Source of the DNA: Lantana camara
Lineage: Eukaryota > Streptophyta > Magnoliopsida > Lamiales > Verbenaceae
Reading direction: 5' to 3'
NCBI GenBank assembly: GCA_037501455.1
Contig: CM074865.1
Location: 2,739,001 to 2,803,000 of the forward strand
DNA: 64,000 nt
Below, piece after piece: positions 22,201 through 30,960 of the stretch; position 1 is the stretch's first letter; each line of letters begins with the position of its first letter. The position numbers and the translations under genes were made by a program. The notes beneath the pieces are model-generated. The model was not told where the DNA came from and searched no databases. It worked only from the letters and a program-made list of their open reading frames with translations.

Positions 22201-24854
22201 TGTACATCTCGCTTTTTCTGCTTGATGGGTTTGAATGAGGGATCCACATTGAGCCTATGGACAATGACGCTCGGGTCAATCCCTGTGAGATCAGAGGCTT
22301 TCCACGCAAATACATCCTTGTTTTCCCTTAAAAAATCAATCATCATGATCTGAGAAGGCCCTGAGAGATTAGATCCTATCTGAGTGGTCTTATCCTTGTT
22401 TCCAGGCTCCAGCTCAATGGTAAGGAACTTTTCCGAGGGTTCGATCCTTACCTCAGGGCGAGGAAGTTCGAGCGCCCTCTTCTTTCCTGTCAAACGGTCG
22501 CCAGATGCTGGTTCACTCTCTTCCGGCTCGTCTCCTTCTGAGGACGATCCACCAACGACCCCTGGGGGGACATTTTCGAGGGGATGCTCCCCGTTGTCTC
22601 CCCTCTTCTTCTTGTTCTTCTTCTTATTCAACTTTGCCCTCTTTCGTGCCGGGCTGTCCTCGTCTAGATTGGGGAAATCCACTGACTTCTTGGTGGAGCC
22701 GACTTGGAAGGTTTTCTCCGCCTTTGGCTTTCTGAGGGATAACATGTAACATTCCCAAGCCTCTCGTACATTGCAGAGCACTTCTCCGACGCCCTCGGAA
22801 GTAGGAAACTTAATCTTCTGGTGGTATGTGGAGATGATGGCTTTGAAATCAACGAGGGCAGGGCGCCCAATTATGATATTATATGGAATGTCTATCTCCA
22901 CCACCGCGTACGTTACCAGGAGTGTTTTGCGTTGAGGGGCTCGGCCAAACGAAGTAGCCAGACGTATTTGCCCTCGTGGGACAACTTCCGAGCCTCCAAA
23001 GCCAATGAGGGCTGTTTTAAGAGGCTCGAGCGGGAGATCAACCTTCATTTTTAAGAATGTAGAGTAAGGCAAAACATTAACGGAGCTTCCACTATCTACC
23101 AATACCCTCTTTACAACATGGTTATGAACATCTAAACTAACCACCATGGGGCAATCTGAGGTTACACCCTCCCCATGGGGCGTTACAATATGTTCTAGAT
23201 CCCTATCATCGAAGCCTATTACATCATTTTCTCTTGACCTTTGAGCGCTTGATCTCTGGATGGCGTAGATAGGCTTGGGCACTGATGGGCGTTGGTTGTA
23301 GCTCCGGATGAACCTCCGTCGGGAGGCGTTTGAATCCCCTCCTGATGAGCCTCCTGCGATCATATTTATGACTGCGAAGGGCTCGTTTTCTTGTTCAGGG
23401 GCTTTGCCTTTATTACCTCGGCGGCTGCTGCTTTCAGGGGGTCCCCTACCCCTTGGGCTCTTTGACCGGGAAGGGCTTCTCCTTCTTCTTCCAGAGCGCT
23501 CATTGCATTGTTCATCGTAGCGCTCGAGCACTCGGACAAATTCCTTCAAGTGGCCCCCTGCGACGAGCCTTTGGATTTCAGCCTCCAATTGGCGACACTC
23601 ATCCGTGTCGTGCCCTCTCTGCTTGTGGAAGGCGCAGTATTTGTTCGAGCGCCTGAGTGAGTCTGTCTCTCTCATTTTGATGGGTCTTTTGAAGAGCTTC
23701 TTATCGGAGAGATTGTAGACTTCAGAATTTGGCCTGGTGAGCGGAATGCGCTCGAATCTACGAGGGGGTGGTGGCGACCTTCTGCGCTCTTGAGGGCGCT
23801 CTTTCTTGACTGCCACATCCCGCCTCCGCTCGTGATGAGGTCGCTCGTTCCCGGCCGGGCTATGATGTCGGGGACCGTTCGTCCCATACATATCTTCGAG
23901 CGCGAAGAACGGCTCGGCTATTTCTCTTAGGCCCATGAGAGTCCCAGGCCTTCTCTCCACGATGGCATCAGCAAATTTTTTGCTCACATATTGTTTGTGA
24001 TCCACAGCCTGGAAAAGCACTGGGATCAAGAAATCCATCGAGGGCCTTTCCACCTGCAAGATCTCCTTATTGAAGCGGGCGAAGAACGAGCGCAGTGATT
24101 CGCTCTTGCCCTGCACCACGTTGTAAAGGGCTGTGGGTGCGGTGACTGGGGCCTTCAAAGAGTTGAAGTGGTTGAGGAAGGCGTCGGCCAGTTCTTCATA
24201 CGAGTGTATCGAGCGCGGTGGCAGGCGCTTATACCACTCTTGAGCCATCCCTACCAAGGAAGTGACAAACACTTTCGCCCAGTAATGGCTGGAGTGCTCG
24301 TAAAGGTGCATGAGATGCACAAAATGATCCAAGTGCTCCGCTGGATCGGTTGTCCCGTCGTATCTGTTGATGGATGTGGGGACTTTGGCCATGCCGGCTT
24401 GGGCCATCAGAACTTCTTCGACGAGGGGTGAGCCTCTCGCCAGTGGGTGATATTCGTACGTGCCGAAATTTTCCTCCGGCTCCTTGCGACGGGGGACCCT
24501 TGGTGGAGGGTCCTTGGTGCGGGTGCTCCTGGCGTCAACCCGTTCATCCCGACTATGGGAGATCTGAGTTGAGCGCCCTCGTGAGAGTTGTCCCACGATA
24601 TCCTTGAGGCCCTGCATCTGGTCTTGCACAGCCGCGAGGACGTCAGGATTTACTTCCACTTGCTTGTCCTTGTGGGCTCGTGAGCCCCTCCTGGAGACAT
24701 GAGAGTCTCCTTCATTTTCGTTCACTCGCTCCGTGGGCTCTTTGTTCCTGCCCACGGAGACGCGCTCGTGGCCCTCCTGTTGGGGCACTTCTCTCGTTGG
24801 TGGTGGTGGTGGTTGTGCCCTCAGGACAGCCTGGGCTTCTCTGAGGGGAAAGTT
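19221..24854 (-). CDS. gypsy gag-pol polyprotein (Tat type)
   Basis: One open frame encodes the main proteins. Residue numbers count from about 24788. A retrotransposon gag domain (HLDHFVHLMHLYE, about 130-300) is followed by a CxFHxxxGHxTxxC knuckle near 385. The protease site is VDSGSS near 563. Reverse transcriptase has YVDDM near 1007. A first RNase H (about 1100-1230) is followed by a second RNase H with HTDGSS near 1286 and NNEAEYEAL. Integrase has an HHCC zinc site (about 1500-1550) and a D-D-E core (GIDIVG, SDNGSQ, GQAE). All catalytic motifs I can read are intact. The reading frame continues upstream past one TAA (24855-24857) into a 186-residue proline-rich leader. Confidence 0.92.
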   Translation of the reverse strand, partial: NFPLREAQAVLRAQPPPPPTREVPQQEGHERVSVGRNKEPTERVNENEGDSHVSRRGSRAHKDKQVEVNPDVLAAVQDQMQGLKDIVGQLSRGRSTQISHSRDERVDARSTRTKDPPPRVPRRKEPEENFGTYEYHPLARGSPLVEEVLMAQAGMAKVPTSINRYDGTTDPAEHLDHFVHLMHLYEHSSHYWAKVFVTSLVGMAQEWYKRLPPRSIHSYEELADAFLNHFNSLKAPVTAPTALYNVVQGKSESLRSFFARFNKEILQVERPSMDFLIPVLFQAVDHKQYVSKKFADAIVERRPGTLMGLREIAEPFFALEDMYGTNGPRHHSPAGNERPHHERRRDVAVKKERPQERRRSPPPPRRFERIPLTRPNSEVYNLSDKKLFKRPIKMRETDSLRRSNKYCAFHKQRGHDTDECRQLEAEIQRLVAGGHLKEFVRVLERYDEQCNERSGRRRRSPSRSKSPRGRGPPESSSRRGNKGKAPEQENEPFAVINMIAGGSSGGDSNASRRRFIRSYNQRPSVPKPIYAIQRSSAQRSRENDVIGFDDRDLEHIVTPHGEGVTSDCPMVVSLDVHNHVVKRVLVDSGSSVNVLPYSTFLKMKVDLPLEPLKTALIGFGGSEVVPRGQIRLATSFGRAPQRKTLLVTYAVVEIDIPYNIIIGRPALVDFKAIISTYHQKIKFPTSEGVGEVLCNVREAWECYMLSLRKPKAEKTFQVGSTKKSVDFPNLDEDSPARKRAKLNKKKNKKKRGDNGEHPLENVPPGVVGGSSSEGDEPEESEPASGDRLTGKKRALELPRPEVRIEPSEKFLTIELEPGNKDKTTQIGSNLSGPSQIMMIDFLRENKDVFAWKASDLTGIDPSVIVHRLNVDPSFKPIKQKKRDVHGFRKKVIEEEVNKLLEAQYIEPILYPEWLCNVVLVPKSANKWRMCNDFTDLNKACPKDPYPLPRIDQLVDSTAGCELMSMMDAFQGYYQIFMAPEDRPKTSFVVHLGVYCFLVMPFGLKNAGATYQRLVNKMFEKEIGRSMEVYVDDMIVKSERQVSYLEDLKRTFSILRQYGMKLNPSKCTFGVQGGKFLGYMVSQRGIEANPEKIKAILEIPSPRNLREVQVLVGKIISLNRFISRSADRNLPFFKILRNARNFAWTEECERALQDMKAYLSSAPLLTKPVEGEKLFMYLSVSPGATSAVLVAVRERKHLPVYYLSKTLQGAEKKYLEIEKFAFALINASRRLRPYFQAHSITVLTDQPLKQVLSKPDVSGRLIKWAIELSQFDLCFEPRTAIQAQVVADLLVERFGFEPTVAENEGLWVLHTDGSSTSQGGGVGVALRNPDGVELDFAIKLDFQVTNNEAEYEALVQGLNIAFQNGASRITAYVDSQLIASQIEGTYEARETTMIQYLTRAREIIGKFKEFHLLQVPRGENERADALSKFASALEGTSERSVTFLRTEEPLIKEKAATKIIAMIDPNEPCWLDDVIIFLKDGILPTDKVEARKVRNKAPRFALDTEGRLFKKSFQGPPMRCLRPSQAKETLEHIHNGSCGNHSGGRILAKKVLRSGFYWPTVLQDAIEFSRKCPKCQFHSNLPQLPAAQMIPIDVSWPFDQWGIDIVGPLPMAAGQRKFVILAVDYFTKWAEAEAVAKITFKVVRDFIWKNIICRYGIPRVLISDNGSQFIAVDTREWCSELGIEQRFTSVGHPQSNGQAEVTNRIILQHLKTMLESKKGEWAEELQGALWAYRTTPRAATGETPYALVYGSEAMIPAEIVNESARVGYFEPQLNDGNRSLELDLLDERRDRAWAKIHHYKASVVQQYNKRVKERTFQLGDLVLKKVEVSKHVGKLDPNWEGPFKVVRLRANNTYTLETLQGERLPRPWNACNLRRFYV

Positions 24855-25415
24855 TTACTGTCCGCCTAAAGGGGCCGCAACCTGAGTGGCCTGCCCAGAG
24901 GGAAAGTACATGGAATGGAACCTTTCCCATGCCCCCTGAGCCGCCTGAACCTCACATTGGGCGTATAAAGCCCTCAATTGTTGGGTGGTCAGTGGAGGTA
25001 ACTCCACTCCTTCAATCTCCCTGGGGACCACCACTGGGAGCTGGAGTTGTCCGGCATGGTATGGCTGGACTGGTGGCATCATCATCGCCGGAGTAAGGGA
25101 GTATCCAGGAGGAGGCATCAGGTAACCTTGCATTCCAAGGTTCATCTGGGGATGGACCCAGGAATTCTGTGCAAGCGGCGGCGGAACTGAGAGAGAAACT
25201 CCTCCCGCGGTGGTGGGAACCTGTGGTGCCGGCGGTGCAGGTGGTGGTACAGAGGATTCCGCCTGTGGAGTCACTCCTGCGGCGGGAGGTGCTCCACCAC
25301 CAGCGACGGAAGGAGGTGGCGGGGCTCCACCAGTAGCGGTGGAGGGAAGAACGATATTCGTGTCTGGGGAGGTGTTATCTCCCCCTCCCACTGCTCCAGA
25401 TCTCGTTGCAACCAT
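24855..25415 (-). CDS. proline-rich gag leader, in frame with gag-pol, ending at TAA
   Basis: It begins with ATG at 25415 (MVATRSGAVGGG) and runs 186 codons, rich in Pro, Ala and Gly with several PPP runs. The TAA at 24855-24857 is in frame with gag-pol, and 22 codons separate it from the next frame start used by a simple caller. It is probably the true gag N-terminus. Either the TAA is a late mutation, or it is a translational control point. The context is CAG TAA AAC. Confidence 0.7.
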   Translation of the reverse strand: MVATRSGAVGGGDNTSPDTNIVLPSTATGGAPPPPSVAGGGAPPAAGVTPQAESSVPPPAPPAPQVPTTAGGVSLSVPPPLAQNSWVHPQMNLGMQGYLMPPPGYSLTPAMMMPPVQPYHAGQLQLPVVVPREIEGVELPPLTTQQLRALYAQCEVQAAQGAWERFHSMYFPSGQATQVAAPLGGQ

Positions 25416-25487
25416 GACTGTTGGAGGTAAGGATGTGCTTGTTTTTCAACCAACAAAAAGAAAGGATGAAGATGTAGGACTGGTTTC

Positions 25488-25506
25488 CCACAGACGGCGC
25501 CAAAAA
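25488..25506 (-). other. gypsy primer-binding site
   Basis: Directly inside the 5' LTR the minus strand reads TTTTTGGCGCCGTCTGTGGG. TGGCGCCGT pairs with the 3' end of plant tRNA-Asp (ACGGCGCCA); pairing beyond nine bases is poor, so the tRNA assignment is tentative. Confidence 0.6.
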
Positions 25507-26375
25507 TGATGGGTCCAGAAATGGATGGGTCTGAATCCGATCACTTTACGATTTGTATTTTGTGGAGGAAACCACTGGAGCTTCGCCGGAAAAAGAGAAA
25601 GGGGTTCAACCTGTTGGGACAAGCACAAGAAGAGTCAGAAGGCCAAGCTGGGGGAACTGGGGGTGATACCCAGTTTGGCTCTCCGACGCTCAAGTCAGTT
25701 TTGTGTATGAAGAAATGTAAGTTCAGTCACAGTTGCAGAAGTGAAGAAAGCTTACTGGTGTAGAAGACGACTTGGATTATTTATAGTTGAGGGTCAAGGG
25801 CCCTTTGGTCATTTGCCTCAAGTGGTCCTGGCCGAATGTCGCCCTAACACGTGGCGCTGTGAGAGAGAAACCTAGGAGGAATCTTCTGCAAAAGCGGCCA
25901 AAAGTTAGTGCTGGCAACAGTGGCAGGTGCGCGGGCATGTACGTTGTGTCAGAGAGCCATGTGGGCGGTTGGTAACGAGGGCTTAAGAGCGCGCTCGTGA
26001 CAACCTGGAGTATTGGAGGCCAAGATATCCGCTGAGGGGGATGAAGGCTCCAGTTCAAGTGACGAGCCAAAGGGGAGGCCACTCTGAGGGAGTGTGACGC
26101 TCGAAGAGTGCTCCCTTGGCACGTGGGCGTACCAATCGTTCAGTTTGTTGGACGCTCGTGGGAGTGATAGCGCTCATTGGGCTTAACTCCTTGAAGAAGG
26201 ATTGCGCTTGTTGGGCTTGGCGCTCGTGCGCAGATGGATTCACCCTTGATGGCGGCTAGCTTAGCGCATGGCTTAGCGCTCGTGCGCTGATGGGTGCAGC
26301 CTTGTGGAGACAGATGTCATCAGCTCGGTGATGCCACGTGTCTTCATGTGGGACGATCGTATTTTGACCCCATCA
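25507..26375 (-). repeat. gypsy 5' LTR
   Basis: It is 869 bp and matches the 3' LTR at all but five positions. Its TATA box (minus strand, 25776-25786) is positioned to start the genomic RNA. Confidence 0.95.
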
Positions 26376-26380
26376 AGTTG
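26376..26380. repeat. target-site duplication AGTTG (right)
   Basis: Partner of 13347-13351. Confidence 0.95.
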
Positions 26381-26817
26381 CTTAAATTGAGTTATTTGCT
26401 CATTCATCGTGGTCCCAAAAACATGTGTAGCAAACATGTATTTTCTTCATATGTAGCTTATTCTGACTGTTTTTCTTCAAGAATTTCTCCTCTGATGTCT
26501 TCCACGGCTTGCTTGCAGAAAGTATACTCCTATTATCTAGAGAGACATGATCGAATTGTACGACATGCCAATCGGTTGATAGTCTTCCAATCTTTGTCAT
26601 CAACCTCTTCTGGTTTCTTCTCTCTAATGGCGATATTTAGGCCTTGCTGGGAAAAAGCGTCTAGAAGTTCGCTTTGCCACATGCTAAAATGACCCATTCC
26701 ATCAAAAATCTCCACCAAGATTCTTGTATTTGCCATTCCAGTTCTTGCCAAGTACGAGCTGGAAGCCAAGGTGGAAGATGTCGTTACTTCTGCAGGTGAG
26801 AACTCATTCTTCATCAT
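26381..26817 (-). pseudogene. copia gag N-terminal part
   Basis: On the minus strand a frame includes MANTRILVEIFDGMGHFSMW, LLDAFSQQGLNIAI, KPEEVDDKDWKTINRLACRT and IRSCLS, the usual start of plant copia gag. Translation breaks soon after. The gypsy insertion separates this part from 12607-13346. Confidence 0.8.
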
Positions 26818-26967
26818 TTCTGCTACAACCTTCTATTTAATAGCCACCAATGCGCGATGCCAACCGAGAACACAAATGTGCGAAGCCTACCGAGCCCCTC
26901 TCTCCATTTTTGATGTGTAAGATCAGACTAAGTTGCAACCATAGAGCATACTCTAACACCTTCGACA

Positions 26968-26976
26968 CTGATACCA
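26968..26976 (-). other. copia primer-binding site
   Basis: The minus strand reads TGGTATCAG two bases inside the 5' LTR, complementary to initiator tRNA-Met, the usual copia primer. Confidence 0.8.
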
Positions 26977-26978
26977 CT

Positions 26979-27313
26979 TGTTGCAAAGGTGCCAAATAAT
27001 ATTTGAAAGTATAATGACTAAAATTACACTAAGAAAAATCTCAGTTATTCAGGAAAAACGTATAAAGAAAAGAAAACAATTTAATGAGGTTCGACCAATT
27101 TAGCCTACGTCCTCGGGAACTATTCAAATATATTTTACTAAGAAAATATTTCAAAGTGAAAGAGAATACTTTGCTTAGGATACAAAGGAGAGGAGTTTGT
27201 TTACAGTGCTAGATCATCTCTAACCTTTTCTAATTTTCCTATGCGGAACAAAAAAACTCTTGTCTCAAACTAATCCTCCAATGTGGGATAATAAATTGTG
27301 CCACAAAACAACA
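26979..27313 (-). repeat. copia 5' LTR
   Basis: On the plus strand it begins TGTTGCAAAGGTGCC and ends AACAACA. It shares AAATAATATTTGAAAGTATA-like, ACTTTGCTTAGGATACAAAG and GTGCTAGATCATCTCTAACC blocks with 9960-10402. The LTRs have diverged by many substitutions and indels, so this insertion is clearly older than the gypsy one. Confidence 0.75.
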
Positions 27314-27318
27314 CAATT

Positions 27319-27548
27319 GTTATATTTGGCCTTTGAATTGATGGTCTAATAGCTTGCTCAACTTATCTTTCTTGCAAATGAGTTGGCATAGTAAATATAG
27401 CAAATGTCCTTTTTGGACGTTTTGAGGCTTCGTTAAAGCAAAAAATCAATTTTTATAAACTGCTGGTGTTTTTTAAAAAAATTGGTGGTTGAAGAGTAAA
27501 GACTGAAATTAATTTGAAAATATGTGCAAAAAAGATAGTATAAGATAA
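27319..27548. other. receptor intron resumed after the copia insertion
   Basis: GTTATATTTGGCCTTTGAATTGATGG continues the intron interrupted at 9959; the same run stays uninterrupted near 8310 and 39415. Confidence 0.6.
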
Positions 27549-27557
27549 AAATGTTTA

Positions 27558-28533
27558 GGGATAATTATGAACAGTCCCCTGAGATTTGATGATATTACAT
27601 ATTATCCCCTGAGGTTAGAGAAATTACGAACTCCCTACTAACCTGTTATCTCCTCCGTTAAATTTAACGAAATGTGTAAAAATTACTATTTTGCCCCTAA
27701 TATGTTGAAACTCAGGGGGTATATGTAATAAAGAGCTCAAAGGTAAGGGGGTTAATGCAAGGATTGAAATTCTTAGGGGGATTGATGTAAGTAATTGAGT
27801 TTTGTGTCTACATAGCATTTTTTTTTTTCAATGAATGCTAATTAATGATATTTTAATATTTTTATAATAGACTAATTTCACACCTAGAGTTGGGTGCCTA
27901 ATATTTTTCTGTAGATATTGACCATCATGTTCAAAGTTTGAACTAATTATTTAAATGACTCTAACAAATATTTATGTGAATTTACTAATGCATTTATTGA
28001 TATTGGTGTGTTATAATTTTCAATTTTGAGGAAAAAATTTGGCAATGCACTTATTGATGTTTGTGTGGGTTTTTTATATCAATTTTTATTTTGTGGAAAA
28101 ATTTGTTATAATTGAAAATAAATTATATTAAATTAATTTTAAATGAACTTATACAAAGTATATTTAAAACTAAGATATAAATATAAAAGAGAATTTATAA
28201 CTTATCATATTTTATAGAGATAAATATGCATGGAATACCTTCAATTTATATTTATAGATAAAATATAAAATGTTAAAATAAATAAGAACTTTTTAAATAC
28301 AAAAAATCCAAAATTAATTAATATTATAATTATATTATTAAACTTTAAGTAAAATTACAATATACCCGTAAGGGTATTTTTGGAATGTAAATTTGAATTT
28401 AAACGGTGTGATTAACGGCAGGTGAAATTTGTGAGAGAGAGTGTAAAACTCAGGGGGGAGTTCGTAATTTCTCAAATCTCAAGGGGTAATCTGTAATAAA
28501 GCTAAATCTCAGGGGGTTGTTCGCACTTATCCC
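27558..28533. mobile_element. Mutator-type MITE, 976 bp, with 9-bp duplication
   Basis: AAATGTTTA flanks both ends (27549-27557 and 28534-28542). Long inverted ends start GGGATAATTATGAACAG on the left and GGGATAAGTGCGAACAA on the complement of the right, and continue through repeated CCCCTGAG and AGAAATTACGAACTCCC words for about 80 bp. No coding sequence lies inside. The 9-bp duplication points to the Mutator superfamily. A truncated relative lies at 54340-55160. Confidence 0.8.
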
Positions 28534-28891
28534 AAATGTTTAAATCGGACAATGAATTTGAGAGTGTGCAACACCTCCCTCCTCGTAAGGGTTAAAATGC
28601 CTCATCTTTTGAGACAGGAGGTGGAGAGTGCCAATTCTTTTTTTTTTTTTTTTTTATAAGGACTTGTTTGCTAATTTTTAATAATATAAGGAGGTAAAAC
28701 TCATTTCTTCAGAATGAACCTTGCTAAAAATGAAAAGTAATCGAAAGTACATATGCATTGCAGACATTATCAAATAGCCATCGGAAAAAAATCCAAAAAA
28801 AAAAAAAAAATCTCAGCAGCACTTATATTAAACTTTTATATGGAGCCACAACACAAAATGAAATCTTTCATGTTTTCGACTACCTATTTAG

Positions 28892-29110
28892 GTGGAATTC
28901 CATCGGAACTTGGCAATCTTTCACGTTTACAGCTTCTCAGCATAGAAAGCGCCTCTCTAATAGGAGAAATTCCAACTTTTATCTTCAACATGTCTTCCCT
29001 ACGGACTATCGATCTCAGCAACAATAGTCTTTTGGGAAGTATTCCAGATTCCATGTGTCATAATCTTCCCAACCTGGAACAACTGTATCTAAACAACAAC
29101 AATATCACAG
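28892..29110 (+). CDS. LRR exon module, 219 bp, class GIP
   Basis: Acceptor ATTTAG| and donor CACAG|GTATG bound 73 codons starting GIPSELGNLSRLQLLSIE and ending NNNITG, phase 1 to phase 1, three LRRs. Paralogue of 7312-7530. Confidence 0.7.
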
Positions 29111-29224
29111 GTATGTGACAGCCTCCAAGCTGTTTGATCGATCATCTTCGAAATGACAAAAATTTACATGCCTCTCCAATTATATTGTTTTCTTGAATCA
29201 TGGCATACACAACGGATTTGGCAG

Positions 29225-29365
29225 GTGAATTACCAAATGAGCTGGGCAACCTTAATCTTGTGAGGCTAAATGTCCGCAACAATGGCTTATCTGGTCCCAT
29301 TCCTATTTCCGTCTTCAACATATCAACATTGGAAATGTTGGATCTTTCATACAATCACTTCTCAG
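29225..29365 (+). CDS. LRR exon module, 141 bp, class GEL
   Basis: Acceptor TTGGCAG| and donor CTCAG|GTAATC bound 47 codons starting GELPNELGNLNLVRLNVRNN and ending NHFSG. Phase 1 to phase 1, two LRRs. Paralogue of 9228-9368. Confidence 0.65.
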
Positions 29366-29491
29366 GTAATCTCCCTTCAACAATAGAAATACTGGACTTG
29401 GAAATACAGTTTTATTACACATTCTATTCGTTTGCTTTCTTCAACTAGTCTAGCATGAAATGCATTGATCTCACAAATAGTTCTTCGTTAG

Positions 29492-29710
29492 GTGTGCTGC
29501 CAGATGATATGTGCAACAATATTGCACAGTTTCGCGAGCTTCATCTCTCTGCTAATCAACTTAGTGGCCAAATTCCATTCAATATTTACAAGTGCAGCAA
29601 GTTGGAGTTGCTGTCATTGTCTACTAATCATTTCAATGGGAGCATCCCAACTTCCATTGGCTCGTTGGTAAAGCTTCAACGCTTGTATCTAGGGAAAAAC
29701 AACTTCAATG
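29492..29710 (+). CDS. LRR exon module, 219 bp, class GVL
   Basis: Acceptor TCGTTAG| and donor CAATG|GTATG bound 73 codons starting GVLPDDMCNNIAQFRELHLS and ending NNFNG. Fully open here, unlike the copy at 9450. Confidence 0.7.
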
Positions 29711-30120
29711 GTATGTATACTACTTCTTATAACTTGAGCAGAAATTTGAAAGTCAATGAAGAAGCTTAGTTGAGCACTTGAGGCCTATTGGATTGTGAAA
29801 CTTGCAAGGGCTGCTGCTTAATCTGACAGTACCATAAACTAATTTAAAAAATAATAATAATAAAAAAAAATCTTCCCCTCTCTGTTTTAATGGTGTCGTT
29901 ATCTGAGAAGAAAACATGTCATCTTCTTTAATCCATAAAAGGAGAACAACGTAGACTTCAATTAATAGCTGATTCAATGTGTCTTAATTTCTTGGGCATG
30001 ACTTGGAGTAGTAAATGCAGAGCAAACGTCCTTTTTCGAATGTTTTGAGGCTTCGTTAAACAAATAAATTTTTTAAAATTTGTGGTTGGAGTATAAAAAA
30101 TGAAATTAATTAGTAAATAT

Positions 30121-30735
30121 GGGTAAAAAGTGTCAATTATTTGCCAACAGGGTTGGTCCAAATGGTTTTCTTCTAAGCAACAACTAATTTCAAAAGAATA
30201 AAAAATAAAAAAATCTTCCTCTCTCTGTTTTTAATGGAGGAGTTATCTGAGAAGAAAACATGTCATCTTCTTTAATCAATAAAAAGAGAACAACCTAAAC
30301 TTCAATTAATAGCTTGTTCAAGGTAAATATAGAGCAAACGTCCTTTTTGGATGTTTTGAGGCTTCGTTAAACAAATCAATTTTTTTAAATTTGTGGTTGG
30401 AGTATAAAAAATGAAATTAATTAGTAAATATGGGTAAAAAGTGTCAATTATTTGCCAACAGGGTTGGTCCAAATGGTTTTCTTCTAAGCAACAACTAATT
30501 TCAAAAGAATAAAAAATAAAAAAATCTTCCTCTCTCTGTTTTTAATGGAGGAGTTATCTGAGAAGAAAACATGTCATCTTCTTTAATCAATAAAAAGAGA
30601 ACAACCTAAACTTCAATTAATAGCTTGTTCAAGGTAAATATAGAGCAAACGTCCTTTTTGGATGTTTTGAGGCTTCGTTAAACAAATCAATTTTTTTAAA
30701 TTTGTAGTTGGAGTATATAAAATGAAACTAATTAT
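30121..30735 (+). repeat. 311-bp tandem direct repeat in a receptor intron
   Basis: Copies beginning GGGTAAAAAGTGTCAATTAT start at 30121 and 30432, nearly identical over 311 bp, with a partial relative upstream at 29850-30120. Each contains CAAACGTCCTTTTTGGATG. The near identity implies a recent duplication. Confidence 0.85.
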
Positions 30736-30960
30736 AAATATGGGTAAAGAGCGCCAATTATTTTTTTCATAAGGAGTTGTTTGCTAATTTCTAATATTAA
30801 AAGGAAGTAAAATGCATTTCTTCAGAGTAAACCTTGCTGAAATTGAAAAGTAATAGAAACTACATATACATTGCAGATATTCATAAATAGTCATCAAAGA
30901 AAACTTATATTGAACTTTTATCTAGAGGCACAACACCAAATGAAAATTTTCATGTTTTAG

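Larger units (their letters stand above)
13352..26375 (-). mobile_element. Ty3/gypsy retrotransposon, Tat-type, 13,024 bp, young
   Basis: Two 869-bp LTRs (TGATGGG...CCCATCA) bound the element, with a perfect AGTTG duplication. In element orientation (minus strand) the order is LTR, primer-binding site, gag with a proline-rich leader, protease, RT, two RNase H domains, integrase, tandem repeats, a divergent antisense gene, polypurine tract, LTR. Dual RNase H and an antisense gene before the 3' LTR are hallmarks of the Tat group (Ogre, RIRE2, Grande, Retand). By eye the LTRs differ at five positions, which indicates a recent insertion. It is nested in the copia gag. Confidence 0.95.
9960..27313 (-). 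mobile_element. Ty1/copia retrotransposon, degraded, carrying a nested gypsy element
   Basis: The element lies on the minus strand. Its 5' LTR is at 26979-27313, followed by a TGGTATCAG primer-binding site complementary to initiator tRNA-Met. gag fragments lie at 26400-26817 and 12600-13346. The protease motif WILDSGCTYHM is at about 12850-12900, the end of RT (VDDMLLASK) at 11307-11624 and RNase H at 10486-11062. Its 3' LTR is at 9960-10402. Integrase and most of RT are missing. Flanking CAGTT/CAATT is a candidate 5-bp duplication with one mismatch. Multiple stops and shifts make it inactive. It sits in a receptor intron. Confidence 0.8.

Noticed and set aside
22384..24607. Plus-strand frames opposite gag-pol
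   Set aside because: Shadows of the GC-rich minus-strand polyprotein; codon pattern follows gag-pol.
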